The position numbers and the translations under genes are program-made. Positions 8,231 through 16,112 of a stretch of 17,018 nt of DNA are shown here, one piece after another. The stretch is from Candidatus Hydrogenedentota bacterium (lineage in GTDB: Bacteria > Hydrogenedentota > Hydrogenedentia > Hydrogenedentiales > CAITNO01): contig CAIXUF010000808.1 in NCBI GenBank assembly GCA_903922535.1, positions 1 through 17,018 of the forward strand. Direction: 5' to 3'. Position 1 is the stretch's first letter. Every line of letters begins with the position of its first letter. Under the pieces are notes generated by a model. It saw only the letters and a list, made by a program, of their open reading frames with translations. It made no database searches and was not told the DNA's origin.

Positions 8231-8272
8231 GCGAAGGGCGAAGGGTGAAGGGCAAAGAGCGAAGGGCAAAAG
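8231..8272 (+). repeat. Six-unit heptanucleotide tandem repeat
   Basis: Six consecutive 7-bp units read GCGAAGG, GCGAAGG, GTGAAGG, GCAAAGA, GCGAAGG, GCAAAAG. The run sits between the divergent promoters of the lyase unit and the large propeller gene. It resembles the short tandemly repeated repetitive (STRR) heptamers described in cyanobacteria. It strongly biases one strand to purines. Confidence 0.75.
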
Positions 8273-8294
8273 AGCTGCGGGAAACGGGCGCGGC

Positions 8295-8323
8295 TTGGAA
8301 CGCGGGAAGGGCGATGCTATAGA
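8295..8323 (+). promoter_or_regulatory. Likely sigma70-type promoter of the 14-blade propeller gene
   Basis: TTGGAA (8295-8300) and TATAGA (8318-8323) are separated by exactly 17 bases. Transcription would start near 8330, leaving a leader of about 95 nt before the ATG at 8424. The same TTGGAA -35 with 17-base spacing recurs before the carbon-nitrogen hydrolase gene. Confidence 0.5.
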
Positions 8324-8411
8324 ATCGAAGCGCAAATGAACAACGCAGGGGGTTTACGCGAACCTCCCGAAACTTACAGCGAAAGGTCCGAAACAGCAGC
8401 GAAAGGAATCT

Positions 8412-8415
8412 GAGG
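8412..8415 (+). promoter_or_regulatory. Ribosome binding site deciding the ATG at 8424
   Basis: GAGG at 8412-8415 lies eight bases before the ATG at 8424. An in-frame GTG at 8415 overlaps this site and has its own AAAGGA seven bases upstream. The two alternatives differ by three residues and both keep the signal peptide. Confidence 0.55.
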
Positions 8416-8423
8416 TGCTTAAC

Positions 8424-11297
8424 ATGATCCGTAAACAGAGCGTTTCAACCCGCATCGCGGCCGGACTTGCCGCCGCCCTTTTCCTGGTCCTCTTGTGGCC
8501 CAATGAGGGCGCGTTCGCCGGACCCAGCAACACGCCGCGCGAGGACACGTGGGTGACGAACGGGTGGGTGGACGCTATCGTCACGACGCCCGTCACGACC
8601 TATATCGGGGGCATATTCACTTACGTGGGACCGTGTACGGGCCATGGCGTGCCCGTTGACGCCGGCACGGGTGCGCCCGTGGGCGTCTATCCCAAGGTGA
8701 ACGGAGAGGTCCGTGCCAGTGTGCCCGATGACGTTGGCGGCTGGTATATCGGAGGCACATTCACGCAAGTCGGAACCGTGGCGCGGAATAACATCGCTCA
8801 CATCCTGTCCGATGGAACCGCGGACCCCACCTGGAACCCCAACGCGGACGGCGACGTCTACGCCTTGGCGGTATCGGGGACGACGGTGTACGCCGGGGGC
8901 TATTTCACGAGCATCGGCGGGCAAACGCGGAACTACATCGCCGCGCTGGATTCGGGGACGGGCCTCGCGACCGCCTGGAACCCCCACGCCGGGGGCGATC
9001 TTTACTCCAATAATAGTGTTGACATCTTGGCTGTGTCGGGAACGACGGTGTACGCCGGGGGCGGATTTACGACTATCGGCGGGCAGACGCGGAACCACAT
9101 CGCCGCGCTCGATGCCACGACGGGCCTCGCGACCGCCTGGAACCCCAACGCGGGGGGCGGCACCTACTATACCACCGTCGGTGCCCTGGCGGTGTCGGGC
9201 ACGACGGTGTACGCCGGGGGCGGATTCACGACTATCGGCGGGCAGACGCGGAACTACATCGCCGCGCTCGACGCCGAAACGGGTCTCGCGACGGCTTGGG
9301 ATCCCAACGCGAACGACGGTGTCTCCACCTTGGCGGTGTCGGGCACAACGGTGTACGCCGGGGGTGGCTTTTCGACCATCGGCGGACAGACGCGGAACCA
9401 CGTCGCCGCGCTCGATGCCGGAACGGGCCTCGCCAACGCCTGGAATCCCAACGCGGACTCCAATGTCTACACCTTGTCGGTGTCGGGAACGACGGTGTAC
9501 GCCGGGGGTGGCTTTTCGACCATCGGCGGACAGACGCGGAACAACATCGCCGCACTCGATGCCGGAACGGGCCTCGCGAAGGCTTGGGATCCCAACGCGA
9601 ACGACCGTGTCTTCACCTTGGCAGTGCGGGGGACGATGGTGTACGTCGGGGGCGACTTCAATTCCGTCGGCGGGCAGACGCGGAACTGCATCGCCGCGCT
9701 CGACACCGGGACGGGCCTCGCAACCACCTGGAACCCCAACGCCATATCAAGCGGACCATTTTGCACGGTCTCCGCTTTGGCGGTGTCTGGGACGACGGTG
9801 TACGCCGGGGGCAATTTCACCTCCATCGGCGGGCAGACGCGGAACCACATCGCCGCGCTCGACACCGGGACGGGCCTCGCAAGTGCTTGGAATCCCAACG
9901 CGGACAACTCAGTCCTCGCCTTGGCGGTGTCTGGGACGACGGTGTACGTCGGGGGCTACTTCACGTCCATTGGCGGGCAGCCGCGGAACTGCATCGCCGC
10001 GCTGGATACAGGGATGGGCCTCGCGACCACCTCGAATCCTAACGCGGTCCTCCTCAATGGTACACCCAGCGTCCACGCCTTGGCGGTGTCGGGAACAACG
10101 GTGTACGCCGGGGGCGGCTTCACGAGCATCGGCGGGCAGCCGCGGAACAACATCGCCGCGCTCGACACCGAAACGGGCCTCGCGACCACCTGGAACCCCA
10201 ACGCGGGCGGCGGCGGATTCAACCAACTCCCCACCGTCGGTGTCTTGGCGGTGTCGGGGACGACGGTGTACGCCGGGGGCGCGTTCACGAGCATCGGCGG
10301 GCAGCCGCGGAACAACATCGCCGCGCTCGACACCGAAACGGGCCTCGCGACCGCCTGGAACCCCAACGCCGGGGGCGGTCTTTACTCCGATAATAGTGTT
10401 GACGCCTTGGCGGTGTCGGGGACGACGGTGTACGCCGGGGGCGGGTTCACGACTATCGGCGGGCAGCCGCAGAATTACATTGCCGCGCTCGACGCCGGAA
10501 CGGGCCTTGCGACCGCCTGGAACCCGTACGCGAACGACGGTTCACCCAACTCGGTCTATGCATTGGCCGTGTCGGGAACGACGGTGTACGCCGGGGGCTA
10601 CTTCTCCACCATCGGCGGGCAGTCGCGTGGGTGGTTCGCGGAGTTCGTGGATGACATCATGCCGGGCTCGCTGAAAGTGACGCTGTTGCCTGCGGCCGCG
10701 GCTACGGCGGGCGCGCAGTGGAGCATCGACAGTGGCGCAACGTGGAACAACAGCGGCGCCACGGTCGGCAACATCGCCGCTGGCAACGTGACGGTGACTT
10801 TCAAGGGCGCGACCGGCTGGACGAAGCCGACGGACAAGACGGCGGCGATCACGGCGGGCAACACGACCTCCCTGGCGGCGACGTTTACGTCGCTGACTGC
10901 GGAGGGAGAAGGGGAACCGGCGGAGGGTGAGGGTGAAGGTGAGAGCACCCCACCAACAGAAGCGCAATTGCAGGACCTGCTCACGGCAAGCTTCGATACG
11001 GTGGATACAAACGGCGACGGTCAGATCAGTTTTGCCGAGGCGCTGGCCGCCCTGCCGGGCCTGACGCAGGCGGTGTTCAACGCGATGGATTCGAGCGGCG
11101 ACGGTCTGATCAGCCGCACTGAGGCGGCGGTGGTCGAAGGCGAGGGTGAGGGTGAAGGCGGCGGCGGTGGCTGCACGGGCTGCTCCGGCGGCAAGGGTGC
11201 TTTCGGTTTCGATGGGTTGAAGGACTCGCTGGGCAGCCTGTTTCTTGGCGCGCTGAGCGTGATGGCACTCCTTGCCTTGGCCGGGCGGCGGCCGTAA
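8424..11297 (+). CDS. Surface-anchored multi-blade beta-propeller protein with EF-hands and C-terminal sorting tail
   Basis: The protein is 957 residues. A signal peptide ends near GAFA (about residue 33). From residue ~106 to ~742 run blades built on LAVSGTTVYAGG, then FTxIGGQ(T/P)RNxIAALD, then TGLAxxWNPNA. Twelve copies are canonical and two degenerate ones precede them. They resemble the Delta-60/DUF5122 or Rax2-like propeller repeats. Residues ~749-823 form a GSLKV...AGAQWSID...GWTKP beta domain common in secreted PVC-group proteins. An EGE linker, two EF-hand loops (DTNGDGQISFAE from 861, DSSGDGLISRTE from 889) and a second EGE linker follow. The tail is a Gly run, CTGC, a hydrophobic helix and GRRP, a tripartite anchor resembling MYXO-CTERM/GlyGly-CTERM signals. 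No enzyme motif is visible; a structural, adhesive or glycan-binding role is likely. It is divergent from the lyase unit. Confidence 0.88.
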   Translation: MIRKQSVSTRIAAGLAAALFLVLLWPNEGAFAGPSNTPREDTWVTNGWVDAIVTTPVTTYIGGIFTYVGPCTGHGVPVDAGTGAPVGVYPKVNGEVRASVPDDVGGWYIGGTFTQVGTVARNNIAHILSDGTADPTWNPNADGDVYALAVSGTTVYAGGYFTSIGGQTRNYIAALDSGTGLATAWNPHAGGDLYSNNSVDILAVSGTTVYAGGGFTTIGGQTRNHIAALDATTGLATAWNPNAGGGTYYTTVGALAVSGTTVYAGGGFTTIGGQTRNYIAALDAETGLATAWDPNANDGVSTLAVSGTTVYAGGGFSTIGGQTRNHVAALDAGTGLANAWNPNADSNVYTLSVSGTTVYAGGGFSTIGGQTRNNIAALDAGTGLAKAWDPNANDRVFTLAVRGTMVYVGGDFNSVGGQTRNCIAALDTGTGLATTWNPNAISSGPFCTVSALAVSGTTVYAGGNFTSIGGQTRNHIAALDTGTGLASAWNPNADNSVLALAVSGTTVYVGGYFTSIGGQPRNCIAALDTGMGLATTSNPNAVLLNGTPSVHALAVSGTTVYAGGGFTSIGGQPRNNIAALDTETGLATTWNPNAGGGGFNQLPTVGVLAVSGTTVYAGGAFTSIGGQPRNNIAALDTETGLATAWNPNAGGGLYSDNSVDALAVSGTTVYAGGGFTTIGGQPQNYIAALDAGTGLATAWNPYANDGSPNSVYALAVSGTTVYAGGYFSTIGGQSRGWFAEFVDDIMPGSLKVTLLPAAAATAGAQWSIDSGATWNNSGATVGNIAAGNVTVTFKGATGWTKPTDKTAAITAGNTTSLAATFTSLTAEGEGEPAEGEGEGESTPPTEAQLQDLLTASFDTVDTNGDGQISFAEALAALPGLTQAVFNAMDSSGDGLISRTEAAVVEGEGEGEGGGGGCTGCSGGKGAFGFDGLKDSLGSLFLGALSVMALLALAGRRP
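8866..10640 (+). repeat. Twelve near-identical propeller-blade repeats
   Basis: Each unit carries nearly invariant DNA around gtgtcggg(a/g)acgacggtgtacgccggggg and a GGCGGGCAG core, with variable linkers of 5 to about 15 codons between units. The first seven units read GGQTR and the next three GGQPR, then GGQPQ and GGQSR, suggesting growth by block duplication. Units joined by LYS(N/D)NSVD linkers occur twice, exactly 1380 bp apart (9001 and 10381). Confidence 0.9.
11137..11294 (+). other. C-terminal EGE-Gly-Cys-TM-Arg anchoring tail
   Basis: The last ~50 codons of the propeller gene encode EGEGEGEG, five Gly, CTGCSGG, about 15 mixed residues, a hydrophobic segment (SLFLGALSVMALLALA) and GRRP at the C-terminus. 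The order Cys motif, membrane helix, basic end matches the general plan of CTERM sorting signals that are processed by rhombosortase- or exosortase-type enzymes. No such enzyme is encoded in the window. Confidence 0.65.
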
Positions 11298-11501
11298 CGG
11301 GTCGCTATCGTCGGCGTGGTTCTAGCGGACCGCCACGACCGTCCAGATACAAACCAGGTACGGGTTCAAGACGGACACAGTCAAGGTGTGTGACGAGCAC
11401 GAAGTGGCGGTGGGCTGGCAGGCGCTGACGGCAGCCAAAGCGGCGTTGTTGCCGCCGCACTCCACGTTGGGTGACAGAGCAACATGCAAATCTGTTCTGG
11501 T

Positions 11502-11709
11502 TCCCGCAGGGAACGAATGTGAATAACCGCGAGGTGAAACCTCCGGTGACGCAGTGTGCATGCCCCGTTCTCCAACCCTTTGGGTTGAATGCGGAGGACG
11601 AGTCAAACACGAGACTTTTTCACATTGAACCCCATTCGGGGTTCGTCGGTGTTTCTGGCCGTCTTCCGGAGGTTTCACCTCGCGGCTATATACATTGGTC
11701 CCTGCGGGA
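11502..11709. repeat. 208-bp inverted-repeat element (REPIN- or MITE-like)
   Basis: The left arm (11502-11546) and right arm (11666-11709) are inverted copies. The inner 20 bp CCGCGAGGTGAAACCTCCGG is perfectly repeated in reverse complement, as is the outer 11 bp TCCCGCAGGGA, with a diverged 13-14 bp between them. Each arm is itself a small hairpin (GAGGT-GAA-ACCTC). The 119-bp centre holds two more stems: CAACCC-TTT-GGGTTG (11573-11587) and GAACCCC-ATTC-GGGGTTC (11627-11644). No transposase is inside and no target-site duplication is obvious. Confidence 0.8.
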
Positions 11710-11868
11710 CCTGGCGCGGCAACGAGCACATAGTGAACGGCCTGTGCCTATCGCTGGCGCGTGCGCGTGAATCGCGGCAACACAAAGACGGGTGAAACGA
11801 AGTCTGGATAATCATGTCTCGACAAACGGTCTATCCTTACCTGGCGATTGGGGACTCCACACGGGGTT

Positions 11869-11898
11869 TTGACCGTGCGGGGCTTGTGTATGTAACAT
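11869..11898 (+). promoter_or_regulatory. Likely sigma70-type promoter of the DUF4861-like gene
   Basis: TTGACC (11869-11874, five of six consensus bases) and TAACAT (11893-11898, four of six) are 18 bases apart. The predicted start near 11905 leaves a leader of about 50 nt. Confidence 0.45.
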
Positions 11899-11943
11899 CG
11901 GAGGCGTTAGGGTATGGTCACTGTGCCGGCACGGCGAAACCGC

Positions 11944-11949
11944 AAAGGG
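11944..11949 (+). promoter_or_regulatory. Weak ribosome binding site before the ATG at 11957
   Basis: AAAGGG lies seven bases before the ATG. It is only a partial Shine-Dalgarno match, but the start is supported by the MKK signal peptide that follows directly. Confidence 0.5.
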
Positions 11950-11956
11950 TTGGCTC

Positions 11957-14485
11957 ATGAAAAAGGTGTCCTTCCTGCTTCTCTTCCTGCTTGTTTTCGT
12001 TGGCAACGCTTCCGCAACGGATGCAGAGGAACGGCAAAAGCTTTTCGAGCGCGTATTCGGCGATGCCGCCCGGCTCGACCCGGAGATGCGCGCCAAGGTG
12101 CTGAATGATGCGCCCGGCAAGCGGCACTATGTGGACCGCGACAACGACGGCAAACCGGAGGAGGTCTGGTTCATCGACACGGACCCGCGCCACCCGAAGG
12201 AGATGCAGCCGCTGCTGGTGCGTGTGATTGATCAAGGCGGCGACCTGCGTTTTGGCGAGGAACCGGACCTGAACAATGACCTCTACATTGCGGACTGGAA
12301 AGCCGACGGCACGGTGGATTCCGTGATAGATTACAGGGACACGGACGGTGACGGCGACGTGGATGAAATGGGGATCTATTTCGTTGGATGGATGAAGGAC
12401 AAGCTGACCTGCTGGTGGGGGGAGGATACCGGCGACGACAATCTTCTCTGGCACGACGTCGGGTACACCTACCGGCAGGACGACTGCCAGACGCGCAGCC
12501 ATTTCGGCGGCGATGAAACCTTCTGCGCCTACGTCATCGGCCTTGACGATCCGGAATGGCACCCCGGCTGGGAGAATCCCTTTTGCTTCTATGACAAGGA
12601 CGGCGACGGCGTCACCGAGGAAGTCATCCGCATCGAGGGACAGGGCGATGTCATCCAGAACCTGCGTTACAGCTTCGACGCGGACAATGACGCCACGCCG
12701 GATTCCCCCCGTGATTTTGACGTGTCCATCAGCGCTCACGCCCCGGCAAACACGCTGCTTGATCCCAAACTGGGCGACAAACGCGTGCTGCGCGGCATCC
12801 CCGCCGGCGCCTTTCTGTCCTACAAGGAAGCGCCGCACTACGCGCTCACGCTGCCCTGGGCCGACTGCATGCTCACTTGGGATGAAAATGATTTCAACTG
12901 CGACGGGGAGGCCTTTGACGGCAAGTCGTTCCATGATCCGCAGGAGCGGTGGGAAGGCATCATTGCAAAGGGAAATGAGTACTTCAAGCAGATTGGCGGT
13001 CCAAGCTGCGGCCCTGTGAACAAGCGCTATGAAGTGGACCAGGAATCCACCACCCCGATACACGTGTATTACTCGGACACGGATCAGCGCGTGCACCTCT
13101 TCGGCGCGGACCATGCCTGGCTTCTGGTGGACTACGATTACGACCGCATTCCCGACATGCGCTATGACTACCACGACACCGACGGCGACGGCTATCTGGA
13201 CACCTGGTCGCTCGACCTGAACATGGACGGGAAAGCGGACGAGGAATGGAAGGCCGGCGCCGGAACGGCACGGGATATCCCCTACACGTTCGAGGCGTTG
13301 AATGGAATCATGAAACCGTTGCTGGACACGCTTCCCGCCAGGCTGTTCCAACTGGACAACCGGCTCCGCCAGGCCCTCGACAGCGCCGGGGCAAAGGACA
13401 AGACCGCACTGGAGGTGCTGCTGGCGTCGGGATTCGATCTGCCGCAATTGCCCGTGGATCAGCGACTGCGCCTGCTCAACAGCAATGAAACGTGGCGCTT
13501 CTACCTGGACCTGCTGAAAGACTCCCTGATTGCTTTGCTGCGCGCAAAGCATCCCGCCCCCGCCTTCTGGAAAGACTTCGACGCTGCCCGGTCCCTGGGC
13601 GATGTGGAAGGGATGCGCGCGGCCGTGGAAAGGGAATTCACACTCGTCGGCGCGCCTCCCGATTTTGCCGCCTTCCGTGCGGGCCTTGTGGCCAAGTATG
13701 ATCACCCGCATGTGGCCTGGGCGCAGGATTGGGTGCCGCCCAACATCGGCTGGGAATCGGAACAGGCCGCCTATCGTTGCTACTGGGGCCAGTTCGATTT
13801 CTTTGGAAAGAAGCGGGCTCAACTCATCTATCCCGCCATAAAAGCCGGCGAAAGTTATCACAGTGAACAGAACTGGGGCATGGATGCCCTGAATGTGAAC
13901 GACACCTGCGGGCTGGGGGGGCTCACGCTGTATGTCAATGGGAAAGCCTGGCCGGTGTACAGCCCCAAAGGGGCAGGGCCCATTGTGTGGTCCAAACGCC
14001 TGCTCGATGAGAGCCGGGACGCCGTGTCCGTCGAACTCACCGCGGAGAAGGTGGGGCCGGAGGCCGCGCCCTATACCGTGCGTTTCAAATGCGGTGCGTT
14101 GAAGAACCGGAAAGACTCGCCCGTCCAGGTCACCATTGAGGGCGGAAATGCGGGTGACACGCTGGAAGCGGGTATTGGCATTCGCAAGCTGAACCAGGAA
14201 CTCTTCACTGTGGACAAGGATGCGGGCGTCATGGCCAACTGGGGCATTCAGGATCCCGCCATCGGGTGGATAGGCCTGGGTGTTGTGTATCCAAGATTAT
14301 TGATGCTGCGCACGGAAGATCTGCCCGATGAGCACCGGGTGATCCTGAGGGCGGAACGCGGAGAACCGTTGACCTGGCATATTCAGTCCACGTGGCTAAA
14401 GGGCCGCCGTTTTGACCGCTGTCCCACCCTTGTCAACTGGATGGGCGACCTTAAAGAGACCGCCAAAGTTGCGGGACTGAATTGA
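11957..14485 (+). CDS. Secreted protein with acidic calcium-type loops and a DUF4861-like C-terminal domain
   Basis: The protein is 842 residues with a signal peptide (MKKVSF..., cleavage after NASA, residue 20). Residues ~55-435 contain repeated acidic loops (DRDNDGKPEE, DTDGDGDVDE, DKDGDGVTEE, DADNDATPD, DTDGDGYLDTW, DLNMDGKADEEW), a calcium-binding style like thrombospondin type-3 or FG-GAP-like repeats. Residues ~445-580 are helical. From ~595 the sequence YRCYWGQFDFFGKK, then YHSEQNWGMDALNVN and GLGGLTLYVNGK (residues ~634-665), closely resembles DUF4861, a family often encoded near pectin and uronate-polysaccharide lyases. DUF4861 proteins I know are shorter, so the long loop-rich N-terminal half is noteworthy. 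The catalytic role is not established. It lies alone on its strand and meets the hydrolase gene tail to tail 22 bp away. Confidence 0.82.
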   Translation: MKKVSFLLLFLLVFVGNASATDAEERQKLFERVFGDAARLDPEMRAKVLNDAPGKRHYVDRDNDGKPEEVWFIDTDPRHPKEMQPLLVRVIDQGGDLRFGEEPDLNNDLYIADWKADGTVDSVIDYRDTDGDGDVDEMGIYFVGWMKDKLTCWWGEDTGDDNLLWHDVGYTYRQDDCQTRSHFGGDETFCAYVIGLDDPEWHPGWENPFCFYDKDGDGVTEEVIRIEGQGDVIQNLRYSFDADNDATPDSPRDFDVSISAHAPANTLLDPKLGDKRVLRGIPAGAFLSYKEAPHYALTLPWADCMLTWDENDFNCDGEAFDGKSFHDPQERWEGIIAKGNEYFKQIGGPSCGPVNKRYEVDQESTTPIHVYYSDTDQRVHLFGADHAWLLVDYDYDRIPDMRYDYHDTDGDGYLDTWSLDLNMDGKADEEWKAGAGTARDIPYTFEALNGIMKPLLDTLPARLFQLDNRLRQALDSAGAKDKTALEVLLASGFDLPQLPVDQRLRLLNSNETWRFYLDLLKDSLIALLRAKHPAPAFWKDFDAARSLGDVEGMRAAVEREFTLVGAPPDFAAFRAGLVAKYDHPHVAWAQDWVPPNIGWESEQAAYRCYWGQFDFFGKKRAQLIYPAIKAGESYHSEQNWGMDALNVNDTCGLGGLTLYVNGKAWPVYSPKGAGPIVWSKRLLDESRDAVSVELTAEKVGPEAAPYTVRFKCGALKNRKDSPVQVTIEGGNAGDTLEAGIGIRKLNQELFTVDKDAGVMANWGIQDPAIGWIGLGVVYPRLLMLRTEDLPDEHRVILRAERGEPLTWHIQSTWLKGRRFDRCPTLVNWMGDLKETAKVAGLN

Positions 14486-14507
14486 CCCACAACAGTATGT
14501 TTACACC

Positions 14508-15845
14508 TTAATCGCCCAACCCCACGGGCCGGTGTCTTGGATTCTCGGATTTGAAATCGCCCAGGCTCGGCCAGTAAAGCCGCCGGTTGAGATCCACCTC
14601 GGCGACGGCAAGGGTGCCCCACTCCTTCGCTTGGGCGATGACGCGGCCCTCCTGATCGTAGATGCCGGTGATCATCCAGTTGAGCGAGGTGTCGGCATAG
14701 GTGCTGCTGGCAATGTAGACGTGGTTCTCGCAGGCCCGCGCGGCGGCGAGCAGCGGATTGCAGCCGGCCACGGGGAACGCGATGATCTCCGCGCCGCCGA
14801 TGGCCAAGCGGCGGGCGGGTTCGGGAAAGAATCCATCGTAGCAGATCATGATCCCGATGCGGCCGAGTTTGGTGGTGAACACCGGATACTCAGACCCCGG
14901 AGCAACGCCAGCCTCAATCTCGGTACGCGGCAGGGAGACCTTGCGGTACTTGCCGATGAGCGCGCCGTCGGGACCGAGCAGCACGGCGGTGTTGTAGATG
15001 AGATGCCCGTCGCGCTCCACGAGGCCCGCCACGAGGTGCATTCCGTATTCACGCGCCTGCCCGGCGAAGTAATCGCTTGCGGGGCCGGGTATGGGTTCGG
15101 CCGCGTCCAGATAGGACACGCCGTTGCCCGTGGCGGTGATGGTTTCGGGCAACACGACCAGGTCGGCCTTCTGGCGCGCCGCCTCTTCGATCAACGGCGC
15201 GAACTGCCGGCAACTGTCCATGGCGGAGGCCCCGCCGTGGGGCAGATAATGCACGGCGGCGATCCGGACCTTGCGGGAGGACGGCGGGTCCACCGGGCTG
15301 AGTGTGACATCGCGCCATTCCACCGAGGCGTTGGCCGCCCAGCGCAGATGCAGTTCCACGATGGCCTGTGAGGCTTGCGTCGGCACCTGGTAGACACCGC
15401 TCAACTCGACCCAGCCGGAAGCGTCGGCAGGTTGATCGTTTGGATACTCGGGCTCGGATTGGGGCGGGATGCCGGGCGCAAAACTGGCGGCGCCGGGAAC
15501 GTCATGGCGGACCGGATTCCCCTGGCTGTCGCGCCAAAGCACACGCGCGAGCACGCTGCGGCGGGCGACCGGGACACCCCCGGCGCGGCGCCACGCCTGA
15601 AACCGGTACCACTTTCCGCCCTCGACGGGGAAAACGCGGGCCCAGTGGCCGTCCAATCCTTCCCGGGTGTCCGTGGCAATGCGCAGGTGCCCGCCCGGAA
15701 GCTCCTCAAAACAGGGACGGATTTCATCCCGCGCGGCAAAGCCCCGCCATTGGTTGTCCGGTTGGGCGGTGTCCGCCGACGCGAGACCGGCGATGCCCAT
15801 CAGAAGCGCCGATAATGCAATCACTCTCACAGGACACATCCTCAT
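14508..15845 (-). CDS. Secreted carbon-nitrogen hydrolase (nitrilase superfamily) fused to an N-terminal carbohydrate-binding-like module
   Basis: The protein is 445 residues. A signal peptide ends after LASA (residue 24). Residues ~30-190 form a beta-sandwich-like module ([45 protein letters not shown]) resembling CBM4/9-type modules. Residues ~195-445 are a nitrilase-superfamily domain with the full triad: Glu234 in LVVLPET, Lys302 in [12 protein letters not shown], Cys335 in [14 protein letters not shown]. The superfamily hydrolyses C-N bonds in amides, nitriles or carbamoyl groups. Export and the binding module suggest an amide on a glycan or cell-wall polymer, but the substrate is unknown. 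The start is followed by an alternative ATG two codons on. Upstream is a good promoter; the gene is monocistronic in this window and convergent with the DUF4861-like gene. Confidence 0.87.
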   Translation of the reverse strand: MRMCPVRVIALSALLMGIAGLASADTAQPDNQWRGFAARDEIRPCFEELPGGHLRIATDTREGLDGHWARVFPVEGGKWYRFQAWRRAGGVPVARRSVLARVLWRDSQGNPVRHDVPGAASFAPGIPPQSEPEYPNDQPADASGWVELSGVYQVPTQASQAIVELHLRWAANASVEWRDVTLSPVDPPSSRKVRIAAVHYLPHGGASAMDSCRQFAPLIEEAARQKADLVVLPETITATGNGVSYLDAAEPIPGPASDYFAGQAREYGMHLVAGLVERDGHLIYNTAVLLGPDGALIGKYRKVSLPRTEIEAGVAPGSEYPVFTTKLGRIGIMICYDGFFPEPARRLAIGGAEIIAFPVAGCNPLLAAARACENHVYIASSTYADTSLNWMITGIYDQEGRVIAQAKEWGTLAVAEVDLNRRLYWPSLGDFKSENPRHRPVGLGD

Positions 15846-15882
15846 TCGAAGTGATTCCGCCGTTCACATGTTTTCCCTGCCC

Positions 15883-15911
15883 ATTGTACGACCGAAGCCT
15901 TCTGATTCCAA
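15883..15911 (-). promoter_or_regulatory. Likely sigma70-type promoter of the carbon-nitrogen hydrolase gene
   Basis: On the minus strand TTGGAA (15911-15906) and TACAAT (15888-15883, five of six consensus bases) are exactly 17 bases apart. The predicted start near 15876 gives a leader of about 30 nt before the ATG at 15845. Its -35 is identical to that of the 14-blade propeller gene. The remaining gene-free bases up to 16112 show nothing I recognise. Confidence 0.5.
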
Positions 15912-16112
15912 AGGCCGGTCCCGGAATTTCGCTCTTGAGCAGCGCCGTGTTGACCAAATGTTCGCGTTCGGGGAAGCGGTCTTTCCTGCGCAAGCCCTGG
16001 GGGACTCGAAGCTCTCAGCGGGTTTGCAGGGCTGTTTCTTATGGACGCATCAGAGGTTGAATTCCCAACCGGCTTCATCGGAGTTTCTCTGCGTGCGGAT
16101 TACCGGACGCGG

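Larger units (their letters stand above)
11298..11956. other. 659-bp gene-free region
   Basis: No credible gene is seen on either strand. Overlapping minus- and plus-strand frames of 60-135 codons here lack a ribosome site and mirror the inverted repeat, so I treat them as chance. The content is: 11298-11501, nothing clear except a small GCGGC-GTTGTT-GCCGC hairpin at 11440-11455; 11502-11709, the inverted-repeat element; 11710-11868, nothing recognised; 11869-11898, a likely promoter for the next gene. Confidence 0.7.

Noticed and set aside
8866..10640. Possible CRISPR or satellite array
   Set aside because: The repeats are in-frame propeller blades with variable-length coding linkers, not short palindromic repeats with unique spacers.
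8713..10674. 653-codon plus-strand frame inside the propeller gene
   Set aside because: It is a frame-shifted reading of the blade repeats (Arg/Pro/Ser-rich), kept open by the repeat itself.
11322..11729. Small minus-strand frames across the inverted-repeat element
   Set aside because: They lack a ribosome site, read through both inverted arms, and the peptides simply mirror the repeat.
11918..13861. 647-codon minus-strand frame opposite the DUF4861-like gene
   Set aside because: It lacks a plausible start context and domain; the plus-strand frame has a signal peptide, acidic loops and a recognisable C-terminal domain.
14486..14507. Terminator between the DUF4861-like gene and the hydrolase gene
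   Set aside because: The 22-bp gap has no inverted repeat or T-run.
16055..16070. GGTTG-AATTCC-CAACC inverted repeat downstream of the VQP-repeat gene
   Set aside because: A 5-bp stem with no following T-run is weak and expected by chance.
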